This document shows positions 54,040 to 64,000 of a DNA stretch of 64,000 nt, piece after piece. How positions within the stretch are numbered: position 1 is the stretch's first letter; the number at the start of each line of letters is the position of its first letter. The translations under genes and the position numbers were made by a program. This stretch comes from Aquarana catesbeiana (Eukaryota > Chordata > Amphibia > Anura > Ranidae), in NCBI RefSeq assembly GCF_042186555.1, contig NC_133329.1, forward strand, positions 186,572,206 to 186,636,205, read 5' to 3'. The notes under the pieces were generated by a model. That model was given only the letters and a program-made list of their open reading frames with translations, had not been told where the DNA came from and made no database searches.

Positions 54040-54319
54040 AATACGAATAGGGGTAAAGGTAAAGTCTATTTCAGTCACATGAAGGCATTACAACACTTCG
54101 AACATGTCTTCTTTGTGAAGTAAAGCCTTCAAGGAGAGGGACCGACCTCTGGCAGAAGATGTAGAACCAAGTATTGGGTCTACCGTATGGTTGAAATCTC
54201 CGCATATTATTGGATTGCCATGTCCATATTCCTAGATATTGTCTTGAACAACTTGCAAAGAAAGTTTGGAGTTGGTGCGTATTGGGGGCCTAAATACCCG
54301 CCAAAGTGTATGGTTTATC
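54040..54319 (-). pseudogene. LINE endonuclease relic (L1-type)
   Basis: Minus-strand translation gives YLGPQYAPTPNFLCKLF and PIICGDFNHTVDPILG, matching the endonuclease segment around the GDFN motif of L1-type ORF2. Less than 100 codons remain. It is distinct from both L1 subfamilies above. Confidence 0.65.
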
Positions 54320-54480
54320 ATTAAAGGAAAAGTTCACCTTTTAAAAAAAAATGCACATTTATTTTTACAGGTAAAAAATGTGCATTGATAATTTTTTTCT
54401 AAGAAGCCTGCAGAACATTACACCTGTGATCAGTAGATCACTGGTGCAATGTCCAGCTTCTGCAGACTCTCAGGATATCT
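54320..54480 (+). repeat. Short repeat starting TTAAAGGAAAAGTTCACC
   Basis: Starts TTAAAGGAAAAGTTCACC after a LINE relic, with AATGCACATTTATTTTTACA followed by an inverted CAATGCAC-like block. MITE-like, no coding; the right end is not defined. Confidence 0.4.
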
Positions 54481-57169
54481 GTCTGCTCGTATGGCTGATG
54501 GTACTTGTAGGCATTCAATCCCTGGAAAATGTAATATTATTTTGAACCCCACATTGAGCCAAAAAGACAAAAAAGGAGAGTCCTCTATACACTCTCCGCC
54601 CCATCCAAGGATGCCAAAGGATGGACAGGCTCTCAAAGGAATGAAGCCCAGGAAGTAACACAAGGTTCCAATTTGAGGACTCCATTGCTGCAGCAAAGAA
54701 CAAAAAAATGTGTAGTGCAAGACTGACAGTCCACAAAATATGTAGTGGGTGGGACACCAGGTGCATTAAATGTTCAACTAAAAAAACATAGAAGTAACTA
54801 GAAGAGTGAACACAAGTAGCAAAAAGAATAAAAAGTAGGTCCTGGAAAGATTCACATGCAGTACTTACTGTTATGAAGGCACTGGGGGATAAAGTAGGCT
54901 AAAATATATTCTCTCTTGGCTGGGGATTGTGGGATCAATGGACCACCTGAAAAGGGTACGTCATGACCCACCTTGAGGGTGTCTTTTAGACAACTTTTTG
55001 TGGGAGACCTCTTGCCAGTCAGAAGATACTTCCTAGGGAGTCGCGGTGTTAGGAGGTGGCGACGGGTCTTCTGGGAAAATGTCCTATTTACATAAAAATT
55101 GGAGACTTTCTTCTAATGTCATGATGGATGTAGTCTTGTCATTACCAGTAATAACCCGTTTGGAAGGGTATTACCAATGGTGCAGGATTTTGTGATTTCT
55201 GAGAGTTTTGGTGATTGTTAGGAGATTTCTGTGCCATTGTTTTGTGTGCTGCAAAAAAACAAAAAGCAATTGCAGCTTGGAGAATCAGTCTGGAAGTTGT
55301 TCTGCTTGACGAAATGCTGTAAATATTTTTTTCTTTAGCTTAGTAGATGTGAACCCTCAACAGAAAATCATGTGGTATGGCTTGAGGTAAGTATGCAGAT
55401 TTAGGAATGTGATGTATTCTGTCAATATTAAGATCTTCTCATGTTAGAGAAGGTACTACATGTTTGAACAGGTCTTGTACGTAGTGAGGAATCTGTGCAG
55501 GTTAAACACAGTGGTGTAGCATGGGGGGGTAGCCAGGGCAGTAGCCCCGGGCACAACATCTAGAGGGGCGTATCCAGCACCCGCCATCTGCAATGTCATT
55601 CTGTTGTGTCGCATTCTAATTATTTACACTGCGCCGGTGCTCTCCGAGTCCGACCGCCACTCTCTGAGCCGGCCCGGCTGTCTGAGCTCAGTGATGGGCG
55701 CCCTGTGATTTGCCGTGGCAAATTCATCCAGAAGTTCGGCTCCCCTCCTCCTCCCCCCACTGGGCCATTCACAAAGTGCAGCATGCTTCGTGCATGCGCA
55801 GCAGTGGACCGGCTATGAAGCCTTACGGCTTCCTTGCTGGTTTCCCATTACCCGAGATTGTGAGACTGAAAAGTTGGCTCGGGTGAACACACTGTTGAAT
55901 ATGTAGACAGGTAAGAGTCCTAATATTAAAATTCTTATTGGTAATAGTTTTTCCAGATTGGATGAGCAGGATCACTGCATGGATCCGTTTTCTATGCTAT
56001 GGCATTACGAACACTTTAAGCACTACTCACCTGGATCCTCCCACTGAGGCTGTTCCGGTACAACCTGTGTTGCAGGCCGTCCCTTCTGCTGCTCCAGTCT
56101 CTGTGCAGGCACCTGTTATATTCTTAATATCTACATTTTAATTTGGTTTTATAGGTATATAACTGAGGTTATGAAATCCCCTGTAATTGTGTGTACATGA
56201 AAGGTCTTTTGAGCTAATGACTTACAGATGTTGACATTTGAACTGAGTTCTCAATTTCAAGAAGCTGTCGAGACATTTTGATTGATAGTCTAAGTTTATA
56301 TTTTCATAAAGTTATTCCTATGTAACGGATATTTTGTTTGAGAAGCTAGGTGTTTATATAATTAAAAAAGAAAAATAAGCTGTGCTAGGGTGTGCTAAAT
56401 GTGCTACTTGGTATTATAGCATGCCAAAACTGCTGCGCATATATAAACGCATAAAACCATAAGTATATAAGTAATATGCCCCCAAAGGGTAAAAAAGTTA
56501 TAAAGTGATCTGTGTTTATAAATAAGTAATCATCTATGAAATATACAAATATATAAACGCATCAAAGTGCATATGTGCTAATCAGTATATCTGATGACAG
56601 TAATATACAAGTGCATAAATACATAAATGCAAATAAATTCCAAAAAAGTACTTAGTGCAAAATTGGATTCAAAATTTCAACAAAAGTGCTAAGTGCCACA
56701 CGGCCAGGAAAGCTGTACCAGGAGGTTTGTATCACACAGTGATAAGCTCTATCCGGGACAAAGAAAACAGAAACTCCATAGTGTAATCCCGTTTAAACAA
56801 TTTATTGTTTTCCACACATAAAAACCCTATCTTAGGAATTGCACTTACAGAAATAAGGCATAAAAATGAAAAAGATCCCTTCAGCGAACCATACGGGGAT
56901 AGCGCGATGTCTCCTATCACATTCAGCTGCACTTTACAGCGGTACTGGATGTGGTGTCCCCGAGCGGGGTGCTGACGTCATTAAAGCCACAAAATGACGT
57001 GTTTCATCATCCACGACATAACCGGAGGGCATGGTTTTATGGCGAGACATACCATCCTTTATACTGTGACTAGTCAGGGATATTTAACCCTTACTGTCTT
57101 ACAGCTTTCAACCTCCATCCGGATATCGCTATCTAGAAATAGAACCCATGCAGTTGGGCTTCACATGTC
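54481..57169. other. Non-coding interval with repeat debris
   Basis: Minus-strand sequence near 55245-55140 (starting MAQKSPNNHQNSQ) could be the ORF1 N-terminus of the LINE whose endonuclease relic lies at 54040-54319; weak. CAGTGGTGTAGCATGG at 55510 resembles a hAT terminus, but no partner was found. 55980-56130 encodes a Pro/Val-rich stretch (VQPVLQAVPSAAPVSVQAP) that resembles a Gypsy gag linker. 56400-56720 is AT-rich with repeated ATATAAACGCAT and AAGTGCATA motifs. Confidence 0.4.
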
Positions 57170-57640
57170 TCTGCGGAGGAGAGGGCCTTTAGGATGAGGG
57201 AGAGATTGGCCTTTATTGTGGCCAGGCAGTTCACTTTTTGAAGTCTTGTCCTGCCCATCTGGCAAATGCTTGCACCTGAGATCCTGTAGGGGACAGACCT
57301 TAGGTGGCATTGTTACATCCCCAGTTATCCAGAAGGATAAGCCTCTGGTTCCAATTATCCTTTCTTGGTCTAAATCGTCCATCCAGATACAGGCTCTAAT
57401 TGACTCTGGGGCTGCAGGTCTGTTCAAAGATGGTGCCTTTACGTCTAAGCACTCGATCCCGCTGCAGTTTCATGCCACTCCACTTGCCAGAGCTATTGAT
57501 GTAGACCTCTGCAACCTGACCATGTGACTCATGAGACTGCTCTGTTGACCATAGCCGTAGGGACTCTTGATCATGAGATAATCCAATTCCAAGTAATTTC
57601 TTCACCTCATTTCCCGGTGGTTATTGGTTATCCTTGGTTA
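57170..57640 (+). pseudogene. Gypsy gag C-terminus and protease
   Basis: 57190-57265 encodes a degenerate zinc knuckle (YCGQAVHFLKSC; the first Cys seems lost). Protease follows in a longer frame with IQALIDSGAAG, the Asp active site, and after a frameshift near 57525 with TLDHEIIQFQV and VVIGYPWL. The usual DSGAAGNF context is altered to DSGAAGLF. Confidence 0.8.
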
Positions 57641-59130
57641 CAGATGCACAACCCCTCTTTTGATTGGCTTCGTGCTGAGGTTCTTTCCTGGTCGCTACAA
57701 TGCAGGAGGACATGTTTTCAGAAAGTGGCTAAGGTCTTGTGCACCTCTTCATTTTCCTCCCTGCCGGAGGAGTACTGCGAATTTAGTGATGTCTTTGACA
57801 AAAGTCAAGCTGGTAGTTTGCCTCCAAACAGGTCGTATGATTGCGCAATTGACCTTCAATCTGGTGCCATACCCCCTTGTGGCCGGGTTTACCCTTTGTC
57901 TGTCTTAGGGGACAAATCCATGGAGTATGTTGCCGACGCACTTTCTCAAGGATTCATCCACGAATCCTTGTCTCTTGATGGTGCTGGTTTCTTCTTTGTG
58001 AAAAAAAGAGTGGTGAACTGAGATCTTGTATTCATTATGGGGGTCTCAATCGCTTTACGATTAAGAATGCTTATCCGATTCTGTTGATTACGGAGTTATT
58101 TGACCGCCTCAAGGGAGCAACATTTTTCATGAAGCTTGATCTGAGAGGGAAAAACAATTTTGTGAGGATCAAGGAGGGCGACGAATGGAAAACTGTGTTT
58201 AATACCAGAACAGGCCATTGTGAATACCTTTTAATGCTGTTTGGTCTTTGTAACGCCCTGGCAGTATCCAGGAATTTATCAACGATGTCCTCTGAAATTT
58301 GTTGAAGCTATGTGTGGTGGTTTATCTCGATGATATCCTCATATTTTCCAAGTCCCTAGAGAGCCACCACACAGATGTCTACCGTGTGCTTCAGAGGCTG
58401 AGAAATAATAGCCTGTATTGTAAATTGGAGAAGTGAGAATTTCATCGTGAACAAGTTAAATTCCTGGGTTATGTCATTTCCACTGCTGGTTTTTCGATGG
58501 ATCTAGAAAAAATGTCGGCAGTTCTACAGTGGCCCCAACCCATGGGTTTAAGTCCATTGCAACATTTCCTTGGCTTTGCCAATTATTATCGGAAGTTTAT
58601 TTGTAACTTCTCTTCTCTGGTCAAACCCCTCACTGATATGACCAGAAAGGACGGTAACCCACAGAATTGGTCTCCGGATTCCAATAATGCCTTTGAGAGT
58701 CTCAAGGCTGCCTTTGTTTCTGCTCCTGTGTTGGTACATCCTGATCCTATGGTACCTTTTATCCTTAAGGTTGATGCACCTGAGACTGGAGTTGGTGCCC
58801 TACTGTCTCAACATCCTACTCCTGAGAGCGCATCCTTGTGGCTACTTTTCCAAGAATATGTCTCCTGTGGAATGCAATTATGAGATTGGGGAGAGTTGTT
58901 AGCGATCATTTTAGCCCTTAAAGAATGAAGGCTTCTCCTTGAAGGTACCACGCCAGTTCTTTATTCTGACTGACCATAAGAATCTCACATTCTTGTCTGA
59001 GGCTAAACGCCTCTCTCCCAGAAGGGCGCAATGGGCTCTTTTCTTGGCAAGCTTCAATTACATAGTCTTATTCTTACCCGGTACTAAGAATGTAAGGGCT
59101 GCTGCATTGTTGCAACAGTTTTCCTCCGCT
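57641..59130 (+). pseudogene. Gypsy reverse transcriptase and RNase H
   Basis: CEFSDVFDKSQAGSLPPNRS and YDCAIDL begin the RT. A stop at 58019-58021 interrupts it; then FMKLDLRGKNNFVRI (YN changed to NN), EWKTVFNTRTGH, LFGLCNAL (with an indel), VYLDDILIFS at 58315-58344, then FLGYVIS. RNase H: FILKVDAPETGVGALLSQ (usual DAS changed to DAP) and FFILTDHKNLTFL. Stops at 58302, 58435 and elsewhere show inactivity. Confidence 0.88.
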
Positions 59131-59289
59131 TCCAAGATAGAGTCAGTTCCCGTTCCTGTGATACCTCCCGATCGTATTCTGGCTTCAGTTCGTACCAGTC
59201 TCACTTCACCTTTGGGTGACAGAATTCTTGCCGCTCAAATCCATTCTCCTCCTGAGAAACCTTGTGACCGCTGTTTGTCCCTGAGAGTC

Positions 59290-59850
59290 TCCGCACTGCC
59301 CTGCTCCAGACTTACCATTCTCCCAAGGCTGCTGGCCACCCAGGGAATAATCAGCTAATTTGGGCTATTTCTCAACAGTTCTGGTGGCCTAGTCTACGTG
59401 CTGATGTAGCAGACGTCATAGCTGCTTGTTCTGTGTGTGCTCAGAGTAAGACACCATGACACCTTCCAGTGGGCCTCCTACAACCCATACCAATGGAGAG
59501 AGGCCTTGGACCCACCTATCTATGGATTTTATTGTGGAGTTACCCAACTTTCAGGGCAACACAGTTATCCTTATGGTGGTTGACTGGTTCACAAAAATGT
59601 CTCATTGTATTCCACTTAAGAAGTTGCCCACATCCAAAGAACTGGCTTTCATTTTTGCTCGGGAGATCTTTCGCTTACATGGGCTACCCAAGGTTATCAT
59701 CTCGGACAGGGGTAGCCAGTTTGTGTCCAGGTTTTGGCGAGCCTTTTTTGCACAGTTGAGAATTCAGCTTTCCTTCTCCTCTGCATATCACCCGCAGTCC
59801 GATGGGGCTGCAGAACGAGCCAACCGGTCCTTGGAGCAGATTTAACGTTG
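59290..59850 (+). pseudogene. Gypsy integrase
   Basis: 59305-59455 carries the HHCC zinc-binding region (HSPKAAGHPG, then CSVCAQSK) and ends in a stop. The catalytic core in 59456-59845 has WTHLSMDFIVELP (Asp), ISDRGSQFVS (Asp) and YHPQSDGAAERANR (Glu), i.e. the DDE triad is present. A TAA at 59843-59845 ends it early. Confidence 0.88.
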
Positions 59851-60339
59851 CTGCATTTCTGACCGCCATAACAACTGGTCAGACCTCTTACCTTGGGCAG
59901 AGTTTGTTCACAATAGTGCCTTTAATACTACTTCCTGACTGTCTCTATTCATGGCAAATTATGGTTTACAACCATTCTTGTTGCTTCACTTATTTGTTCT
60001 TCAGAGTATTCCTGCATTGGAGGAGCATCTCCATGGTCTTCGTTCCACTTGGGTACAGGTCCAAGAGTCCTTGTGACATTCCAATGATAGGTACAGACTC
60101 CATACTGACCATGGACGCGTACCTGCACCTTCCTACCAAGTTAGGGACAGGGTCTGGCTGTCATCTCGCAAACCTCTGACTCTGTGTTCCCTCACTGAAA
60201 CTGGCACCACGGTTTATTGGGCCTTTCCGTATTCTCCGTAGGATCAACCCAGTGGCTTATGCTTTAGACCTTCCTTCTAATATGCGTATTTCTAATGTAT
60301 TTCATGTCTCCTTATTAAAACCTTTTGGTATGCAACCGC

Positions 60340-60588
60340 TTCACCACCTCGGTACCACATCCTCACCCAGTTCAGATTGAGAACCATGAGGAGTATGAAA
60401 TACAATCTATTATTGATTCCCGTAGGTTTCGTGGGCGCATACAGTACCTGGTTCATTGGAAAGGGTACTGTTCGGAGGAACGCTCTTGGGTCTCATCCTC
60501 GGACATACATGCTCCTGTCCTCCTCCATGCTTTCCATAGACATTTTTCCCTCAAACCTGATGGTCCTCCAAGGGGGAGGGGTCGTTGA
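60340..60588 (+). pseudogene. Gypsy integrase chromodomain
   Basis: YEIQSIIDSRRFRGRIQYLV, HWKGYCSEERSWV and ALLHAFHRHF-like C-terminal helix match a chromodomain, which in chromoviruses directs integration to marked chromatin. It lies just upstream of the polypurine tract. The stretch 59850-60340 is the broken integrase C-terminus. Confidence 0.88.
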
Positions 60589-60599
60589 GGAGGGGGTAC
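60588..60599 (+). other. Polypurine tract
   Basis: GAGGAGGGGGTAC immediately before the LTR start TGTCGGGG; would prime plus-strand synthesis. Confidence 0.75.
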
Positions 60600-61047
60600 T
60601 GTCGGGGCTGGGCTCAGCCCTTCCTTCTCAGAGCTCTATGCTCTCTATGCTCAGCTGTCGGTTAATTGCCAGTACTCTTCATTACACAGTGAAACACCTG
60701 GTCTTCATTTCCTGCTCGTCAGCTAACCCTGCTGGCTATTTAAACTGTCTGGATCAGATCTCCTGTGCCTTCACCTGGTCAACATATCCGGATACTCTGT
60801 GCTGTGTTTTCCAGTTAAAGACTTTTGCCTGGCTGACTTCCTTTCTGGTTCCTGATTCTGTTTACTACCTCTACTACGCTGATCTCTGGATTGCTGTTTC
60901 ACTGGCTTGTTCCGACTACCCGCTCTGGTTACTGAACCCTGGCTATGTTTTGAATATGTTTGCTCTGTTTGTACAATTTTACTATTTTATTAAAAAGTGT
61001 GATTTTTTACCGCACTTCTGTCTCAGTCTGATTCATAGTTCCTGACA
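60600..61047 (+). repeat. Gypsy 3' LTR, 448 bp
   Basis: Starts TGTCGGGGCTGG and ends TTCCTGACA, so the TGTC/GACA ends are inverted. TATTTAAA near 60737 is a possible TATA box. No second LTR is found in the window. Confidence 0.82.
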
Positions 61048-61919
61048 GTGAGGAAGAAAAACAGAGAGGAAGGGAAGAGTTTTAGGAGTCAACCTAGCTT
61101 AGGTCTCAGCTGAGTCACCCTGCAGAACCACAGGCAATCCAGAAGCAGCCTGTCAACTGGAGACCAAAACTGCAGCCATTCTGGAGTCTGGGAGCTTTCT
61201 GTAGAACTAAGTAGTAAATCAGCCATCACCCCTAAGGGAGGGAGAGGGCAGTGGAGTGCAATACCTTACCTGTCAGGACCAAGTGTAGCTCAGTGCAGTG
61301 CAAGACTGCCAGGAGCACACTATTTCTCCAACCTTGGAGCTAGAGCAGCCAAGAGCCATGCAATACAGCCGGTACTGTGTCTTTAATACAACTTTCTTTG
61401 GGAACTTATTTCTTTTTGCTCTCCACTACTGCTCCAACAGCTGTGAAATACAGCTTGCATCCTGTAAAAGAGCAGCCAGAGACTCAGTAGGTCCTCAACT
61501 GTTTTGTACATAGTTCTCCTGTTTCACCAGTTTGGAGTATCCCATGCTCCCCCATTCCCCATCAAAGGTCATCGTCCCTAAATAAAAACACCAAAAACAA
61601 GACCTCTAGGGTGCAGAAAATACAGTGTGCCTGGCTGTGGGTGCTGTAAGGGGAAAATAGGTCCAATCACCAGTGGCTCTTTCAGGGGTAGCGCTACACA
61701 CATATTCAACACGTTGACTTGGCTTCCAGGTCATTGATAGTAGGAACTGTAGATGTTGTTGGTTTTATGTTCTTTGAGTTGCATCCAATTAGTATGTCTT
61801 AGTACAGTTTATGCCTTTTTTTCTTGCTTTTTTGATAATGGGAGTTTCCTTTGTAAAGCTTCTATTTATTTTTTAATTTGGTTTGTTTCACAATTTAGCT
61901 GGCAGTTTTCCAGCCTATG
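61048..61919. other. Non-coding interval
   Basis: No recognised gene or terminus. Purine-rich at 61048-61080. Confidence 0.5.
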
Positions 61920-62540
61920 TACATATTAACTCCTTGCTGCAGTGCTTCTTCTAGTTCTCCGATTCCTTTCACATGTGTTGTTTGGCTTCTGGGCTCATCT
62001 ATGGGCATCCCCTGCTATTCTGTGGGTTTATATTTACTTTCCCTTCCATCACTTCCTGGCACTCCTCCCAGTTTGGTACCCTATATATACACACATGTGC
62101 TCAGTGCAGCCCGTGTTGCCTGAGCAACTTCACAGTTCTCTGAGCTCATGTTTCCTTACTATTATGGGTATTCTGTGTCTGACTTCCCATGTAACGACCT
62201 CAGCATGTCTACTGTCTGTGCTTGTCTGCCACCTGCCCTGACCTCGGCTTGTTTCATGGAATTCCTTCTGTCTCCTCCTCATCCTCAGCAGACTGGGGCT
62301 TATACTCCTGGGTAACCCTGAGTTGGCGATCTACAGGGGTTTGCCTAGTTTGCCTAAACCATGAGCTCCTCAGAGACACTGCAGTCTCTACATAAACAAC
62401 TGCAGCTTTTGGCACAGAGAGTTGATGTGCAGCAGGCCTATCAAGGGCAGATCATGCAATGTTTACAGGAATTTTCCACCCATTTGGACCAGCTGCAAGT
62501 TGCGACCACCCCTGCTGCAGTTCCTACTGCTTCATAAAGA
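61920..62540 (+). pseudogene. Second Gypsy-type fragment: LTR/leader and gag start
   Basis: 61960-62360 looks like a 5' LTR and leader (TATATATA near 62082, CT-rich leader). An ATG at 62361 starts MSSSETLQSLHKQLQLLAQR and continues to TTPAAVPTAS, the coiled-coil N-terminus typical of Gypsy gag in vertebrates. A stop comes at about 62535 and the sequence then changes to unrelated repeats. It is truncated, and not clearly the missing 5' end of 57170-61047 because order and distance do not fit. Confidence 0.55.
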
Positions 62541-62640
62541 CAAAACAAACCTCCACAGTGCATAGAAAGTCCCAGCATCCAATTTCTCACAAAAATAAAC
62601 TGACAGCAAAAATGATGTTACAGCAAGGCAAGAGGGTAAT

Positions 62641-62880
62641 CACACACAAACGTCTGTCAATGTACCAGTGCACACAAACATCTGTCACAGTGTACCAGCG
62701 CACACAAACATCTGTCACAATGTACCAGTGCAGAAAAACATCTGTCACAGTGTACCAGTGCAGAAAAACATCTGTCACAATGTACCAGTGCACAAAAACA
62801 TTAGTCACAATACACCAGTGTACAAAAACACCTGTCAGTGTACCAGTGCACAAAAACATCTGTCACAGTGTACCAGTGCC
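62641..62880 (+). repeat. 30-bp minisatellite
   Basis: About eight copies of CACAAAAACATCTGTCACAG TGTACCAGTG (30 bp), mostly in exact register (62671, 62701, 62731, 62761, 62791, 62821), with one 28-bp unit. Frames through it on both strands are period-10 peptides, not genes. Confidence 0.93.
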
Positions 62881-62934
62881 CCATCAACATCTGCAATAGT
62901 GTCCCACAGTGGTGATTAAATACAACTAAAAGAA

Positions 62935-63404
62935 AGCTCAATTTGTGTAAAAAAAATTATAATTTCATATGGATACAGTGTTGTATGACTGAGTAATTGT
63001 TATTCAAAGTGTGAGAGCGCTGAAAGCTAGACATGTGCAATTTGTTTCGGTCCGAATATAAATTCAGACAAATTTTTGGTTATTCAGAGATTCTGAGGTA
63101 TCTCTGAATAAAATAGTAACAAATAGTAATGAATTTCATTGAAATCTGTTAAAATTTGTTTAATTTATTTGTTTTCTAACGAATTCCAACTTTTCAGAAC
63201 AATTAGAATTCAGGTCAGTCAAAAAACGATTGACTGATTCAAATTCTGTGTGAAGAAATAGCTGGTTTTTAAGCAGCGGACCGGGAAACCGGCCGCCCGC
63301 GTCCTTAACATCCATGAGTCATCATCTGTCAGCGAGCTTCCCCACTGACAGATTAATTAAATATAAAGATAAAGAATGCCAACAATAAAAAAAAAAAAAT
63401 CAGC
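62935..63404. repeat. Interspersed repeat fragments
   Basis: 62970-63028 matches 41526-41575 (GTGTTGTATGACTGAGTAAT and AAAGTGTGAGAG). At 63029 a TAGACATGTGCAATTTG terminus, related to the foldback element at 53062, begins an AT-rich stretch with ATTCAGA-type inverted motifs. Confidence 0.5.
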
Positions 63405-63580
63405 TTAGGGCCCCCTCCAAAATCCATACCACACCCTTATCCGAGAATGCAGCCTGGCAGGTAAGGAAAGGGGGGGTGGAGACGAGCCAGCGCACACCCC
63501 TCCTGAACCATTGAACCATATCAGGCCCCATTACCTCAATATGGGAGGCAGGTGCTTTGGGGCAGGGGGGGCTCTGCGGA
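63405..63580 (-). repeat. Interspersed repeat, inverted relative to 32630-32800
   Basis: CCAAAATCCATACCACACC, CTTATCCGAGAATGCAGCC and CCTGAACCATT correspond on the minus strand to the block at 32630-32800. The class is unknown. Confidence 0.6.
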
Positions 63581-64000
63581 GGCATACGTCATATCTCTGG
63601 CCTGGGTCTCGCCACTGTGAGAGCGTCAAGATCCTATAATTTCCAGTCTCATCACCTTCTTGGCTACAAATCCTGTAGCTGCTGACTTTTAATAACAGGA
63701 CACTTACCTATTCAGAGATCCAATCCAGCACCATCCTCACTCAAGCCAATTCTTCACCAGCCTTTGGGTTTCCGGTGCCAGCATCTTAACTGTGGGCAGT
63801 CAGCTGTGGTGCTTGTGGCTTTACAGCTGGCTCCCTAATCCGTATGTCCAAGCCGCACTGCACTTTGTGAACCTGTGGACCTGTTCCTGAGGACTGTGGG
63901 GAAGGAGGGGGAGAGGAGAACTTCCACTCAGATCGCCTAGGTGATCCAAGAAAAAATAGGGAGCCAAAAAAAATGACAAGCCAAATTCGGCAGGGGGGAG
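63581..64000. other. Unassigned right end
   Basis: Nothing recognised; no long frame. Confidence 0.5.

Larger units (their letters stand above)
57170..61047 (+). mobile_element. Ty3/Gypsy LTR retrotransposon, chromodomain type, 5'-truncated
   Basis: Order gag end, protease, RT, RNase H, integrase, chromodomain, polypurine tract, 3' LTR: the Ty3/Gypsy arrangement. No 5' LTR or most of gag was found upstream. All domains are recognisable but frames are broken by stops and indels. Confidence 0.92.

Noticed and set aside
55510..55700. Possible hAT element start (CAGTGGTGTAGC)
   Set aside because: Only one candidate terminus; no inverted partner or 8-bp duplication found.
55938..56141. Possible Gypsy gag linker
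   Set aside because: Pro/Val-rich composition alone; no zinc knuckle or coiled coil adjacent.
62459..62919. ORFs with repeated KNICHSVPVQ-like peptides
   Set aside because: Direct translation of a 30-bp minisatellite; 30 is a multiple of 3, so the frame stays open by chance.

Overview
The window looks like nuclear DNA of an anuran amphibian, probably a large, repeat-rich frog genome. This is inferred from the transposon mix: L1/Tx1-like LINEs, CR1/L2 LINEs, DIRS and Ngaro-like tyrosine-recombinase retroelements, a chromodomain Ty3/Gypsy element, a Tc1 element and Harbinger-type MITEs. I found no host gene, tRNA, rRNA or CRISPR array. Nearly every long reading frame belongs to a transposable element, and most are broken.

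Layout. 1-3480 (-) is the 5' part of an L1/Tx1-like LINE cut by the window edge. 3481-7422 plus 15256-about 16260 is a decayed Ngaro-like element. Its recombinase is split by a 7.8-kb CR1 LINE (7423-15255) that has an intact ORF2 and a 5' region of six tandem 0.47-0.65 kb monomers, each with its own 25-bp sub-array. 17155-23549 is a full-length sister of the first LINE, in the opposite orientation, with a 16-bp target-site duplication and both ORFs open. 26397-30798 is a DIRS element with inverted terminal repeats and an internal complementary region. 34180-39174 is a three-level nest: an old CR1/L2 copy holding a younger CR1 and a Harbinger-type MITE. 42540-51054 is a Tc1 element split by a 7-kb L1 of a second subfamily (11-bp target-site duplication). 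51325-54320 holds a minisatellite with a MITE in it, a hammerhead-ribozyme-like core, a CR1 relic, a foldback element and a LINE relic. 57170-61047 is a 5'-truncated Gypsy element with its 3' LTR. The right end has another Gypsy leader/gag fragment, a 30-bp minisatellite and interspersed repeats.

How the parts relate. The LINEs encode an RNA-binding or esterase ORF1 plus an endonuclease-reverse transcriptase ORF2. DIRS and Ngaro combine gag, RT-RNase H and a tyrosine recombinase. Insertion order can be read from interrupted frames and duplicated target sites: Ngaro before CR1; Tc1 before the second L1; old CR1/L2 before both the young CR1 and the MITE. The most notable structures are the CR1 with a hierarchical tandem 5' region and the intact L1 at 17155-23549. 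Coordinates without an ATG, stop, direct repeat or recognisable terminus are approximate.
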